Part shown: positions 27,932 to 39,258 of the stretch, piece by piece
How positions within the stretch are numbered: position 1 is the stretch's first letter
Layout: the number at the start of each line of letters is the position of its first letter
Origin: Palsa-189 sp963702795
GTDB taxonomy: Bacteria > Acidobacteriota > Terriglobia > Acidiferrales > UBA7541
Length of the DNA: 64,000 bases
Reading direction: 5' to 3'
Assembly (NCBI GenBank): GCA_963702795.1
Contig: CAVPDY010000004.1
Coordinates: 248,001 to 312,000 of the forward strand
The notes under the pieces: model-generated
The model's database searches: none
Told to the model about the DNA's origin: nothing
The model's input: the letters and a program-made list of their open reading frames with translations, nothing else
Made by a program: the position numbers and the translations under genes

Positions 27932-30900
27932 CTACCAGAGCAGCTTCAACCCGAATTGCACTTGCCGCGACGAGGTCGACGTGCCGGTCACAGAGCCCGC
28001 TGTGGGCGAGACCTGAGGAAGGGTCGAACCCGCCTGCAAGATCGCGACGATCAGGTTCGGCGTATTGAAATTGGCGCGATTCAAGAGGTTGAAAATCTCC
28101 GCGCGGAATTGGACATTGAACCGCTCGCTGACCCGTGTGTCTTTGAACGCCGAGAAATCCCACGTTGCCAGTCCCGGCCCCTCGTAGGTGTCGCGGCCCA
28201 AGTTGCCATAGAAGCCGCTTCCGTTGGACGGATAGATGAACGGAGACGGCGTTCCCGAGATCTGTCCGGCGTTAAACCAGTTATTCGGGTTTCCCAACAC
28301 CACGTTGCCGGTGAATGCGGGATTCAGAAAAGGCCGCACGGGATTCCGCGTGTCGCCATTGCCCGAAGGGTTGAAGCTGAGCTGCGGCGTGAAGGGGAAT
28401 CCCGATTGCACGCCGATAATCGAGTTCAGCGTCCATCCGCTCACGAATCCATTGGCCACGCCAGTGAGTCCGCTTCCAAAACGCTTGCCGTGCCCAAAAG
28501 GCAGCAGGTAGCTGGCGTTGATCGCCGCGGAGTTGCGGACGTCGAAAGTGGCCAAGCCGTAATCCACTTTGGGATTGTAAGGATCGGAAAGCAGCGCCAC
28601 GGCATTTTGCGCGGCAGTGGCATTCAGCGAGTCGCCGTCGTCCAGTGTCTTCGACCAGGTGTACACGCCTCGAAACTCGAGCCCGCTGTTAAAACGCCGA
28701 TCCACGTCCACTTGCAGCGCGTTGTAGTTGCTGACGCCTTCGGAATACCACGTCCAGGTGTTCGCCAGGTTGGCGTTCGGCTTGGTGGCTGTCGGGTTGA
28801 AAAGGGTTCCCGCAGGCACGGGCTGGCCGGCCAGAACACCATAATTGGCGGTACTCGGAAAGACAGCCGGGCACGGAGATGCCGGGCAAACAACAGGCAC
28901 AGGCGCATTTCCGTCCGCGCCAAGAATTTCATGGTAGCCATGGTTTCCGACGTAGCCCACGCTCAGCGACGTGTTCGGGCTCAGCTCCTGCTGAATCGTG
29001 AGCGAATACTCGAGCACGGTTGGCGCATAGAGGTCTTGCTGCACGCCGCCCGGCACCACGAGCGCTTTGGGGCTGGTTGGCGGAGGCGCGCTGGGCTGGA
29101 TGGGATTGCCCCCGGGAAAGATGCTCGTGAGACTGGTGGCGGCAATCGTATAGGTCGGGTCGAAAGGCGCGTTCTGGTCCAGGCGATAACCCAAGGCGTC
29201 CTGCAAATCATTGAGCATGCTCAAACCCGCACGGATCGCGGTCTTGCGAATCGGGCTCCAGGCAATGGCGATTCTTGGCTGCGGCAGGAATTCCGTGCGG
29301 TTCGTGGTAAAGACGTCGTTGCCCGCTTGAGGCAAGCAGACATTGGGAAGCGGCATGCTGGCGCATGAGAATACACCCGCGTTTAACGTGTAGTTCGCCG
29401 CCCGTCCATGCGTCTCACTCCAGCCCGTGCTTGCTTCCACACGGAGACCCAGCGTGACCGTCAGATTGTGGCGGACCTGAATGGAATCCTCGGCATACCC
29501 GGCGCCGAAGAATGAGCGCCAGCTCAGCGGTGTTGGCTGGGGGGCGTATAAAAAGCTGGCCGTACCGGAAAGGAATGCTGGCAGGCCCGTGAACGTCACC
29601 TGTCCATACTGGCTGAGCGCCAAGTTCTCGTTCGACTGAAACGGCTGCAGCCAAACGCCAAAGCGAAGCTGGTGCCGGCCGATGACGTACGAGAGATCGT
29701 CAGCGATGGTGTACAAGTTGCGAGCGAGGTGCAGATTACTGCCGTTGTTGCTGCCTGCCAAACCCAGCTGTGCCTGAGGATTGGAGGCTTGGCTGCCGCC
29801 GACCACCACCGCGCCTACCGGGAGCCCTGCGATGAAGCCGGGGACGCCGGCGGCCGGAGTTCCCGGCGTCGGTTCGCCGGTGAAGAAGTATCCCGCACGG
29901 GAGAATCCGATGCGGGCTTCGTTCAGGAGTGAGGGCGTAAACACATGTGTTTCGTGAAGGCTGAATACCTGCTCCCGTAAAGTGGTCAGGTCGGTGCTGT
30001 AAGGATCGAGCGGCGTTGCCGTGAGATTGTAGCTGTCATCCACTGTGTAGATCACGCTGCCGGAGTCTTTGGACGAAAAGGTGTGATCGAGCCGCACCGT
30101 TCCAAAATCCTCGCGGATCGTTTGCGGAGGGCTGCTGAGGACTTGCGCCACTCCGTTGCAACCGAGGTGCCGGCCGTGCAACCCGCGGGCGAGACGCCAA
30201 AATCAACAGAACCAGCCGGCGCCACGGGCCAGAGGTTCAAGAGCGCCTGTACGCTAGCTGCGGCATCGGCGCGCGAATTCGCGTCCGGAACAAACGCCAC
30301 CGAGGTCTCGTGCAAGCTCTGACGAAATCCCTCGTAGTTGCCGAAGATGAAGGTCTTGCCCTTCTGGACCGGACCGCCCATCGAGACGCCAAAGTCATTC
30401 CTCTGAAAGGGCGGAGCGGAAGGTCCCGCATCGAAGAAATTGCGCGCATCCAGGGCGTTATTGCGCAGAAACTCGTAGAGCGACCCGTGCCAATCATTCG
30501 TTCCGGATTGCGTGACGAGGCTGACTTGACCTCCTGGCTTCTTGCCATACTCGGCGCCGTAGGTGTCCCTGACGAGGTTGAATTCCCGAACGGCGTCCAC
30601 GCCCAGCAGTTCCCCGCTCGCGCCTCCGGGGGTCATGTTGTTTTCAGCGGCGCCGGTAAACTCGATGCCGTTCAGGAGGAAGAGGTTCTGCTGCGGCCGG
30701 TTCCCCGAGACCGCAAAATTATTCGCGGTGGTCGAATTCGAAATGCCGGTCCCGCCGGTCTTTTCCCACGTGAAATTGACGACTCCGGGGTCGAGCAACA
30801 TGAGCAAGTCATAACTGCGCCCGTTCAAAGGAAGATTCTTGACCTGCTGTTCTCCCACCACGCCAGAAATATCGGTCGTCGTGGAGCTCACCACCGGAGC

Positions 30901-31287
30901 GTCCGCGTTCACAGTGATCTTTTGACTGACGCCTCCCACCTGCAGCTTGAAATCCACCTGAGCCTGCTGGCCCACCACCAGATCGATTCCGCCCTGGACC
31001 AACGTCTGGAAGCCGTCTTTCGTTACCGTGACTTCGTAGCCGCCCACCGCCAGGGCCAACAACTCATAATGCCCGGTTCCGTCCGTCGTGGTGCTGCGCA
31101 CCACGGTCGTCTCCACATCCTTGGCCGCCACCATGGCGCCGGAAACCGCCGCGCCGGACGGATCCGTGACCACGCCGGAAAGCGCGGCCTCCGCGACCTG
31201 CGCCGAGGCGCGCGGCGCCAACCCTAACAGCACGAAGAAACATACCGCCGCGAGGACGGGACTCGAAAGTGATTGCAGCCGGCGCAT
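27932..31287 (-). CDS. TonB-dependent receptor, Oar-like, with carboxypeptidase-regulatory domain (frameshifted)
   Basis: This is a receptor of about 1118 residues. A signal peptide (SPVLAAVCFFVLLGLAPRASA) is followed by a carboxypeptidase-regulatory beta-sandwich (EAALSGVVTDPSGAAVSGAMV, residues 33-115), a TonB plug (VVGEQQVKNLPLNGRSYDLLMLLDPG) and a long barrel ending SSRQVQFGLKLLW. These receptors are greatly expanded in Acidobacteria and are thought to import oligosaccharides or other large nutrients. The frame breaks at about 30160-30168: the upstream part runs to TAGTSVATE and the downstream part resumes at NGVAQVLSSPPQTIRED. A consensus-like promoter lies just upstream at 31299-31327. 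It is downstream of the efflux operon on the same strand, but with its own promoter. Confidence 0.85.
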
Positions 31288-31298
31288 GTGAATGTGCG

Positions 31299-31327
31299 AT
31301 ATAATACGAATGCAATCGTTATGTCAA
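31299..31327 (-). promoter_or_regulatory. Sigma-70-type promoter of the TonB receptor gene
   Basis: On the minus strand, TTGACA (31327-31322), 17 bases, then TTATAT (31304-31299). The expected transcript start would be only about five bases before ATG 31287, implying a nearly leaderless mRNA, and no Shine-Dalgarno sequence precedes that ATG. Confidence 0.6.
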
Positions 31328-31483
31328 TATGTATTTGTTCGAGGACAGGCGCCGGGCGGCGCGCTATTTCTCCCGCACGACACTCTCCGCGAGAAACCGG
31401 CCGCGAGGCAAAGTGACGGAAATCCGCAACAACAGGCTGAGAGTATTTCCAAGAATTGGCGGGAAGGTGTGAAAACCGAGATG

Positions 31484-32659
31484 CTACTTTGCGGCGGCCA
31501 TTCGCGGCGTCACTTGCAATCCCGCGCGCAACTGGTCGGTGCCTCGCGCCGCGATCGTGTCTCCTTCGTGCACATCGCCGAAGATTTCGATCCCGTCCGG
31601 AGTGGTGACTCCGGTTCTCACGTCCACCCATTCGGTGCGGTTGTTACGCACACGGATGACGAACGTTCGCTCGAGATCGCTGGCCACGGCGGACGCAGGA
31701 ACGAACAGCGTGGGATAGGTGCGATGGACAGGCCATTCCACCTGGCAGTACGTGCCCGGAACCAGCTCGGCGCTCGGATCGCGCACGTCTAATTCCACCG
31801 GCATCGTTCGCGTTTTAATATCGACGTCGTGCGAGATTCCGGCGATGGGCGCGCGAAACGATCTTCCCGGGAACGATGGCACTGTAAAGCTCACCATCGC
31901 TCCTTCCGGAACGCCCGCCACGTCATTTTCCGGCACGGGTACCACCAGGCGGTGCCGATTGAGCGTCTCCAGGTGAACGATCGGCGCGCCGCCGCCCGGA
32001 CTCCCCGCCGGACCCACCAGCGCGCCAGGATGCACAAAGCGCTCCGTGATCTGGCCATCGAACGGAGCGGTGATCTTCAAATAGGATTCCAGTTGCGCCG
32101 ACGCGCGCACGCCATCCTCCGCGCCGTCGACGTCCTGCTGCAGCGCGGCAACATTCGCCTCGTCCGCTTGCGCGGTCTTTTGCGACACGTCCAGATCGTT
32201 GCCGGACACCACCCCGGGCATCTTTGCCGCGGCGGCCATCCGCTGGTACGTGGCCTGGTCCGAGGCTAGCTTGGCTTTGGCGGATGCCAGTTGCGACAGC
32301 GCGCTCTGATAGGCCGCCTCCGCCTGGGCGCGCCGCGCCACCAGTTCGGGGGCCTCAAGTTCGGCGATCAGCTCGCCCTGCTTCACGCGCGAGCCGCGAT
32401 CGACCGCAATCGACTTCACGAACCCGCTCTCCTTGGCGTAGAGATCGACCGATTCGTATGGCGCGAGTTCGGCGGGCAGGGTGATCGTGGCATCCAGCCT
32501 TTTCGACTTCACCACCAGGACATCGACCTGCGGAAGCGGCTGCGCTGCTGCAACTGGACTGGCCGCCGGCGTCGCCTCGCTACCGTTGTTGGCGCAGGAC
32601 CAAGCAGCCAGGCAAACCGCGAAAACAGCCAGCAGCGCTACCCGGCTAGAGACTTTCAT
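31484..32659 (-). CDS. RND efflux periplasmic adaptor (HlyD/AcrA family)
   Basis: This 391-residue protein has an N-terminal hydrophobic segment (VALLAVFAVCLAAWSCANNG), which may be a signal or a non-canonical lipobox. Then come the biotinyl-lipoyl halves (ELAPYESVDLYAKESGFVKSIAVDRGSRVKQGELIAELEAPEL and SYLKITAPFDGQITERFVHPGALVG) around a coiled-coil hairpin of about 90 residues, and the beta-barrel and membrane-proximal domains (LVVPVPENDVAGVPEGAMVSFTVP, YPTLFVPASAVASDLERTFVIRVRNN). It links the RND pump to the TolC-like channel encoded upstream. ATG 32659 is chosen because the longer frame to 32797 has no membrane signal. It follows the RND gene with about 60 bases between. Confidence 0.9.
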   Translation of the reverse strand: MKVSSRVALLAVFAVCLAAWSCANNGSEATPAASPVAAAQPLPQVDVLVVKSKRLDATITLPAELAPYESVDLYAKESGFVKSIAVDRGSRVKQGELIAELEAPELVARRAQAEAAYQSALSQLASAKAKLASDQATYQRMAAAAKMPGVVSGNDLDVSQKTAQADEANVAALQQDVDGAEDGVRASAQLESYLKITAPFDGQITERFVHPGALVGPAGSPGGGAPIVHLETLNRHRLVVPVPENDVAGVPEGAMVSFTVPSFPGRSFRAPIAGISHDVDIKTRTMPVELDVRDPSAELVPGTYCQVEWPVHRTYPTLFVPASAVASDLERTFVIRVRNNRTEWVDVRTGVTTPDGIEIFGDVHEGDTIAARGTDQLRAGLQVTPRMAAAK

Positions 32660-32720
32660 GGCGCCCCCTAAACATCTAAACGTGCGGACCGTGGCTTCGC
32701 TTCGGTCGGGTTGTTCCCGG

Positions 32721-35700
32721 TCAGACGCTCGCATACCGGCTTTCCGGATCGTCGGGATCGAGCGATGGGGAAGTTGTTCCCGCCCCTTGCTGAACAATCG
32801 AGAAAAGGAACGGCAGCACCGTCAGATTCACCAGCGTGGCAGCGAGCAGCCCGCCGATCACTGCCCTGCCCAGCGGCGCCGTCACTTCGGCCGCCAGCGC
32901 CATGGGAATCATGCCGGCGATCATGGCGGCGCTGGTCATCAGGATGGGCCGCATGCGCTGCTTGGCTCCCTCGATCCCGGATTCCACCGAGGACGCGCCG
33001 CTCCGCCGGTGCTGCTCCGCAAAAGTCACCAGCAGGATGGCGTTCGCCGTCCCCACGCCGACGGCCATGATCGCGCCCATATACGATTCGATGTTCAGCG
33101 TCGTATGCGTCAGCCAGAGCATCAGGATCACGCCGCAAATCGTCGCGGGCGCCGTCGTGAGAACAACGAAAGCCAGCCGTAAGGATTCAAAGTTCGCGGC
33201 CAGCAGCAGAAAGATCGACCAGCACGGCCAGCGACAGGCCGATGCCAAGATTGGTGAAGGTGTCGTGCATGGGCGCGATCTGGCCGCGCACCTGCACTGT
33301 TGCGTTCCGCGCGGCAGCGCTCCCGCTTGCCGGATGGCAGCGTCGATGTTCCGTGAGCAGCTGCCCAGGTCCTCGCCGGCAACATTCGCCGAAAGAGACA
33401 GCATCCGCAAGCCGTTGTGCCGGTCGTACTCGCCCATGACCGTGCCGGTGTCCACGCTGGCCAGATCTCCGATCAGTGGGTGCAGCGACTCGCCGCGGCA
33501 TCACGGGGATGTTCTCGTACGTCTTGCACGGAGGTCATGCTCGGCTGCGGATACTGCACCTGCACCTGATAGGCGACGCCCGTGTTGGGATCGGCCCAGT
33601 AGTTGGGCGTGGTGAAGCGGCTGGAGGAGGTGGCTTCGGAGAGCGACCGCGCCACCTGCTCGCCGGTCACGCCGAGCTGGCCGGCCAATTCGCGGTTCAC
33701 CTTCACATCGACGCTGGGATAATCGAGCGGCTGCTCGTACTTCAGGTCGCGCAGGTCGCCGATCTTGCCCATCTCGTCTGCGCAATCTTTCCGTGTAGGC
33801 GCGGGTCGCCGCCAGATTCGGTCCCGTCACCGCCACCTCGACCGGAGTGGGCGCGCCGAAATTCATGATCTGGCTGACGATGTCTCCCGGCTCGAACGAA
33901 AACGTGCAGCCCGGAAATTCTGGCCGGCAGCGTCTGGCGAAGCTTCTCTTCCAGCGCGGCCACGTCGATGCCCGCTTCGGGCCGCAGCGCCACGTTCATC
34001 ACCGCCTCGTGCGGCCCGCTGGTCCACAGGAACACCGTGTTGATGGGATAGCTCGCGCCTTGCGTGCCCACGTAGCCCAGGCTGATGGCCACATTTCCGG
34101 GGCCGGCGGCCTTGCCCGGATTTCGTCCAGGACGCCCGTCACCAGCTGCGCGGTCTCCTCCGCGCGCGTTCCGATCGGGCGCATCGAACCGCAGACGGAA
34201 TTGCGTCGCGCCGATATTGGGAAACAGCTCCTGTCCCAAGACGTGGCCCAGAAGAGGAACAGCACCGCAACCACGGCCGCGACGTAGCCGACGCGCCAGC
34301 CAGCCAGCGAATGCGCGCCAAGCGTCCGAGAAACGCGCCCCAACGGTCGCGCACACTTGTCGAAGTCCCAGCGCCCGGCGAAAAGCGCCTTGCGCCCGCG
34401 ATCGAACCTGGCGATGCATCCACAGAAACAGCACCGGCAGCAACGAGCTCGAGAGCAGGAACGAAGCCGACCATGGCGAACGCCACCGCCAGCGAGAGCG
34501 GCACGAACAAGTTCTGCGCCACGCCCGTCATGAAGAACGAAGGAACGAAACACCGCCACGATGGCAAGCATCGACAGGAAGCGGGCGACCACGGTTCTCT
34601 GCGTCGCGTGTCAGAACGCCGCGCGCGACCGGCAGGTCGGGCTCGTGTTGCAGCGTGCTGTCGATGTTCTCAATTTCCACCACGCCTTCGTCCACCAGAA
34701 TGCCCACCGCCAGCGCCAGCCCGCCGAGCGTCATGATGTTGATGGTCTGCCCGCTGAGCCACAAGCGCGACCACCGAGGTCAGCAGCGCGAAGGGAATCG
34801 TGGTCATGACGATAAACGAGCTTCGCCAGTCGCCCAGAAACAGCAGGACCACGAGGCCGGTCAGCAGCGCGCCCAGCAATCCTTCCCGCACCACCGACAG
34901 CAGCGCGCTCTTGACGTAGCGCGATTGGTCGAATTCGATAGCTGATGTCGATGTCGGAGGGAACCAGGGTGCGGAAATCGCGCAGAGATTCTGCTTGACC
35001 TCATTCACCACGCGTGAGCGTGGAAGCGTCCGGGCGCTTGGTGACCGGGATGTAGACCGCGCGGCGGCCGTTCACCAGCGCGTATCCGGTGGGGATGTCC
35101 GTGCTGTCCGCCACGGTGCCGACATCGTGCAGATAGACCGTCGGGCCCGGCCCCGGTGCGGATCGGCAGATCCAGCGAGCGTCTTGAATATCCGGCGTCA
35201 CCGAATCGCTTGCGACGATGCGCAGCAGACTTCCGGTGCGCACGTTGCCGGCGGGCATCAGGATGTTGCCGGAACTGATCGCCTGCACCACCTCGTCGGG
35301 CGACATGTTGTAGGCCCGCAGCCGGTCCGGATTGACGGTGACCACGATGGTCCGCTGGTTGCCGCCGAACGGCGGCGGCGACGGACACGCCCGGAAGCGT
35401 GGCAAACAGCGGCCGAATGCGATTGAGCGCCAGGTCCTGAATTTCGCCAATGCGTGCGCGTCTTGCTGGAGAACACCAGATAGCCCACCGGCACGGTGCC
35501 CGCGTCGAAGCGAATCACGAAGGGAGTCACCGTTCCATGCGGCATGAAGGCGTGGGCGCGGTTCACGTAGGAGATGGTTTGCGCCAGGGCCTGGCTCATG
35601 TCGGTGCCGGGATGGAAGGTCAGCTTCAGCAGGCCGTTCCCTTGAATCGACTTGTCCTCGACGCTCTCGATCCCGTTGATGTAGAGGAAGTGGTATTCGT

Positions 35701-35901
35701 AGTAGATAGACCAGGTAGCCTTCCATCTGCGCCGGGCTCATGCCGCCATACGGCTGCGCCACGTAAATCACCGGAAGGTTCAGGTTCGGGAAAGATGTCC
35801 GTGCGCATGCGCGTGACGGCCAGCACCGCGCACAGCGCCACGGCGATGACCAGCACCAGCACCGTGATGGGCCGCCGCAAGGCGGTGCGGATCAGCCACA
35901 T
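32721..35901 (-). pseudogene. RND efflux pump permease, broken by many frameshifts
   Basis: The remnants in order match one full-length RND (HAE1/AcrB-type) permease of about 1050 residues. They are MWLIRTALRRPITVLVLVIA at the start, IYVAQPYGGMSPAQMEGYLV, NQRTIVVTVNPDRLRAYNMS, ALLSVVREGLLGALLTGLVVLLFLGDWRSS, GILVDEGVVEIENIDSTL (motif A region), then SYPINTVFLWTSGPHEAVM, and at the end GAIMAVGVGTANAILLVTFAEQ and PILMTSAAMIAGMIPMA. At least eight one-base shifts are needed to read through, for example near 35787, 35707, 35452 and 35382 (insertions) and one lost C near 35190. Few true stop mutations are seen between shifts, which favours assembly error over ancient decay. It lies between tolC and the adaptor gene. 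Confidence 0.8.
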
Positions 35902-35949
35902 GAGAGTCTCCCCTCGGCCCTGTCTGCTCGCCGCCAGAGCCCGCGAAAT

Positions 35950-37396
35950 CTAATGGCCCGAGTTCCTGAGTAAATCCAAAAACGGCTGCAGATCGCCCTG
36001 CGCGTAGGCCACATCAAAAAGCCCGCGCCACACGTTCAGGCGCGCCACCGCGTCGTCCATCTCGGCTTGCGCCAGAAGGTTTTCGGCGTCGGCAACGTCC
36101 ACCAGCGTCGTCAAGCTGGCATCGTAGCGAGCGCGGGATTGCGTCTCGGACGCGCGCGCCGCATCCAGCTCGATCGTCGTTTGCTGCGCCACCAGTTGCG
36201 CCGCCTTCAGTTCCGCCATGGCCGTCTGCACCTGGCCGGTCACATCCTGGATCGTTTTGTCGTACTCGGCTTGCTGCGAACGTTCATCGGCCTTCGAGAT
36301 CTGTTTCTGCCAGTTCAGCGCCTTGAAATCGAACACGTTCGGAAAAGAAATCGTGATCCCCGCCACCCAATTTCCGCGCCCCGGTTCCAGACCGTCCGCG
36401 GAGCCGATCGTCGCTCCATTGTTGGGAATGTCGCTGCCCCGCCCGAACCCTTCCGCCTGCACGTAGATTCGCGGATAGTCGCTCTTGTCCAAAATCTTCT
36501 CTTGTGCCTGAATCTCTCGCACCTCCGCCATTTCGTCGCGAGCCAGCGGATGATCGGCGGGAGCGGACGTTTGGCAACGACGCGGACGGCGGCAACCCCA
36601 GCAGCGGCCCGCTCTCCAGGCGAATCTCGCTTCCGGCCGTCCCCATCAGCGCGGCGAGCGTCGCCAGAGTCGCCTGCTCGGCCTGTTGCGCACGGTAAAA
36701 CTGCGTCTTGGCTAGGGCCAGTTGCGCATCGGCGCGCGAACCATCCGCGCCCGGCCGCAATTCGCTGCTCACGAGATCGTGAATCGATTGGTCGAACACT
36801 TCCCAGCGGTCCACGTTCGCCTGCGCCGCTGCCGCCGCCTGCTGGCTCGCCAGCGCCATCAAGAAATAATCGCCCGCCGACGCCGCCACCTGCAGCCGCG
36901 TCACCGCGAGATCCGCATTTGACTTGTCGGCCGCCGACCTGGCCCGCGTCATCATGGCGGGCCGCAGCCCGAAGTCGATGGGCTCCCAGGAAAAAAGCGC
37001 CGCCACTTGGCTGCCCCAGAAACTCTGCCCGCTCGACGCACCGATAGGACCTTCCACCGTCGGTGTCACCGACGTTGGCAGCCAGATGCCGGGAACCTGA
37101 TTTTGCGTCGCGCGGCTGTCCTGATACGCGCCCGTCAGGGACGGGAGATACTGCGTGTGCGCCAGGCGGATGCCCGATTGCGCGGCGTTCACCCGTTCGA
37201 GAGATGCGCGCACGGCGGGATAGTTCGCAAGCGCGTAGCTGATCGCCTGGTCCAGCGTATACACCTTGCCGCCGGGCGCTTGTGCTTGCCCGAGCAGAGC
37301 CACACAGGCCACAACCGCCAGGAACAGCGCCGCGCAGACGCGGATGCTTCCGCCGATTGCCCCTCGCGCCCGGACCCCTGCCAGCACACAGCGCAT
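35950..37396 (-). CDS. TolC-family outer-membrane efflux channel (frameshifted)
   Basis: This is a protein of about 480 residues with a signal peptide (RVCAALFLAVVACVALLGQAQA). The first outer-membrane efflux repeat begins YTLDQAISYALANYPAVRASLERV. The alpha-helical barrel segments are rich in alanine and glutamine (AQLALAKTQFYRAQQAEQATLATLAALMG; AQLVAQQTTIELDAARASETQSRARY), and the end is WRGLFDVAYAQGDLQPFLDLLRNSG. The frame shifts near 36570-36580, between PPSASLPNV and SAPADHPLARDEMAEVREI. It is the first structural gene of the PadR-tolC-RND-adaptor operon, 8 bases after the PadR stop. Confidence 0.86.
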
Positions 37397-37404
37397 TCGA
37401 CCTC

Positions 37405-37755
37405 CTACTTCACTTCGAAGATTTCGCCGAACAGTTCCGAGACGCGTTGCTTGGCCGTCTTCAGCGCGCGCCGGCCGGCCGCCGTGGCGCTGTATTCGCG
37501 CCGGAACCAGCGCCCGGCTCGCACCTTCTGCGAACGCAACAGCCCTTTCTTCTCCAGGCCGTGCAGCAGCGGATAAAGCGTCCCGGCGCTCAACCGGTAG
37601 CCGTGACGCGACAGCTCATTCATCATCCCCAGCCCGAAAACCGGGCCTTCCTCGCAGGCGTGGTACAGGATGTGGATGCGGATCAAGCCGGAGTACAAAT
37701 CCTGGCCATCCGCTGCGGCGACCGGCACACGCTTCTTCATATCGGATGTCGTCAT
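37405..37755 (-). CDS. PadR-family transcriptional regulator
   Basis: This 116-residue protein has the PadR winged helix: GLIRIHILYHACEEGPVFGLGMMNEL, then YRLSAGTLYPLLHGLEKKGLLRSQ, with the signature S-x-GTLYPLLHxLExxGLL, then the wing segment RWFRREYSATAAGRRALKTAKQRVSELF. PadR proteins usually repress neighbouring efflux or detoxification genes and lose DNA binding when a ligand is bound. It is the promoter-proximal gene of the efflux operon and divergent from rpiA, so it probably represses its own operon. A shorter start is possible at ATG 37740. Confidence 0.93.
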   Translation of the reverse strand: MTTSDMKKRVPVAAADGQDLYSGLIRIHILYHACEEGPVFGLGMMNELSRHGYRLSAGTLYPLLHGLEKKGLLRSQKVRAGRWFRREYSATAAGRRALKTAKQRVSELFGEIFEVK

Positions 37756-37855
37756 CGGAATTCGATAGCGAGACTAGACTTCGTCGCGCGCCTTGTCAAC
37801 CAAAACTTTCCTTTCGCGCGATCTGGACATATCCTTACTTAAGGACGACATCGCC

Positions 37856-38641
37856 ATGACCACGAGCCCCAATCCGTCTCCGCAAGCTTCGCCCCATGCT
37901 TCCGCCGGCCAGATCGAAAAGGAAAAGCAGGCCGCCGCGCGCGCCGCTCTCTCCTGGGTCCGCCACAGCATGACCCTGGGCCTGGGAAGCGGAACCACGG
38001 CGAGCTATTTCATTCAATTCCTGGGCGAGCGCCTGCGAAACGAACACTTGGACGTGCAAGCCGTGGCCTCCTCGACGGCCAGCGAAAACCTCGCCAAGGA
38101 CGCGGGCATCCGCGTGATCGCGCCCAGGAGGGGACTGCGCCTGGATCTCACCGTCGATGGCGCTGACGAAATCGCTCCGGATCTTAGTCTGATGAAAGGC
38201 CGTGGCGGCGCGCTGCTGCGCGAGAAGGTCCTCGCTCAAGTCTCGCGATACTTTCTGGTGATCGCCGATTCCTCAAAGCGTGTGGACCGGCTGGGAAGCC
38301 TGCCGCTGCCGGTCGAGGTAGTGCCTTTCGCCGAGCCCTGGGTCGCCGATCAAATTGAAACTCTGGGAGGCGAGGCGACGCTGCTGATGGGTCGGGAGAC
38401 GCCGCAACAGCCATACCTCACCGATCAACGAAACTACATCCTCGAGTGCAAATTCCCGGAGATAAAAGATCCGCGAACACTCGGGGACCAGCTCGAAAAC
38501 ATCCCCGGAGTGGTCGAACACGGGCTATTCGTAGGTTTTGCGCACGCGGCCATGGTCGCCCAGGGCGACGATGTATGGATTTTGCGGCGCGGCCAAGCTC
38601 CGGCGTTGTTTACCGCGTCCGAACGGCTGGCGGAGTCCTAG
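37856..38641 (+). CDS. rpiA: Ribose-5-phosphate isomerase A
   Basis: It interconverts ribose-5-phosphate and ribulose-5-phosphate in the cytoplasm (pentose phosphate pathway). Visible motifs are the phosphate-binding MTLGLGSGTTASYFI, LDLTVDGADEIAPDLSLMKGRGGALLREK with the catalytic Asp and Lys residues, and the C-terminal GVVEHGLFVGFAHAAMVA. The 261-residue length is slightly longer than E. coli RpiA because of a Pro/Ser-rich N-terminus. ATG 37856 is preferred because AAGGACG lies about seven bases upstream; an upstream TTG at 37793 opens the same frame. It is divergent from padR. Confidence 0.93.
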   Translation: MTTSPNPSPQASPHASAGQIEKEKQAAARAALSWVRHSMTLGLGSGTTASYFIQFLGERLRNEHLDVQAVASSTASENLAKDAGIRVIAPRRGLRLDLTVDGADEIAPDLSLMKGRGGALLREKVLAQVSRYFLVIADSSKRVDRLGSLPLPVEVVPFAEPWVADQIETLGGEATLLMGRETPQQPYLTDQRNYILECKFPEIKDPRTLGDQLENIPGVVEHGLFVGFAHAAMVAQGDDVWILRRGQAPALFTASERLAES

Positions 38642-38658
38642 AGCTATTGGGAATGGCT

Positions 38659-39258
38659 CTAGCCGCGATACGTCGCGGCGAAGGTATTGGCCTCCGCGCC
38701 CGCCAAATCCTCGAGAAACTGAGAGCGGATCAACGTTCCATACACGACGAGGTCCCGCGCCATCATCTTGAGCCGCTGTTCCACGCGCGGATTTTGCAGC
38801 GTTGCGCCCGCGCCGAAATCGGCCCTGCCGTCGAACGCCACGCCGTACGGCATGCTCCAGCCGTAGCATTGCCGCACCACCGTGCGCATCTGATCCATCA
38901 CCGTCAGGCCTTTTTCGTGCGAAGAGCAGATGTAGCCGAACGTTTTTCCGGCCAACTCTTCCCAGTGGTAGTCCAGAAAATTCTTCGTCGCACCGGACAT
39001 CGAGCCGTGATAATCGGGCGTGGCCAGCACGAACGCGTCCGCCCATTCCACGTCAGCCGTAATATTCGTTTGCGCTTCGGACGGCGTCTCCCGGTCCGGC
39101 CGGTACATCGGCAATTCCACCGCGCGCAAATCCAGCATGCGCGCCTCGGCTCCCTGCTTGGCCGCCAAGTCCAGAACCAACCGCAGCGCCAGCGCGGTCT
39201 TCGATTGCGCTCGCAAGCTCCCGCTGACTCCCAAAACCCTGAGTGGATGGTCCATCAT
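38659..39258 (-). CDS. NADPH-dependent FMN reductase family protein
   Basis: This 199-residue cytoplasmic flavodoxin-fold protein has the FMN phosphate loop VLGVSGSLRAQSKTALALRLVL near the start, the flavin-contacting FVLATPDYHGSMSGATKNFLDYHWEELAGKTFGYICSS, and a C-terminal helical part. It belongs to the NAD(P)H-dependent FMN reductase family (azoreductase, chromate reductase and similar proteins). Its start overlaps the stop of the FAD/Fe-S dehydrogenase by four bases (ATGA), so the pair is translationally coupled; it may supply or take electrons from that enzyme. The true substrate is unknown. Confidence 0.9.
   Translation of the reverse strand: MMDHPLRVLGVSGSLRAQSKTALALRLVLDLAAKQGAEARMLDLRAVELPMYRPDRETPSEAQTNITADVEWADAFVLATPDYHGSMSGATKNFLDYHWEELAGKTFGYICSSHEKGLTVMDQMRTVVRQCYGWSMPYGVAFDGRADFGAGATLQNPRVEQRLKMMARDLVVYGTLIRSQFLEDLAGAEANTFAATYRG

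Noticed and set aside
27956..29368. Plus-strand open frame of 470 codons
   Set aside because: It is antisense to the TonB receptor barrel and Arg/His-rich without domains.
37740..37768. TATCG...CGATA inverted repeat at the PadR start
   Set aside because: It does not match the usual PadR ATGT-8-ACAT operator and overlaps the start codon; too weak to list.
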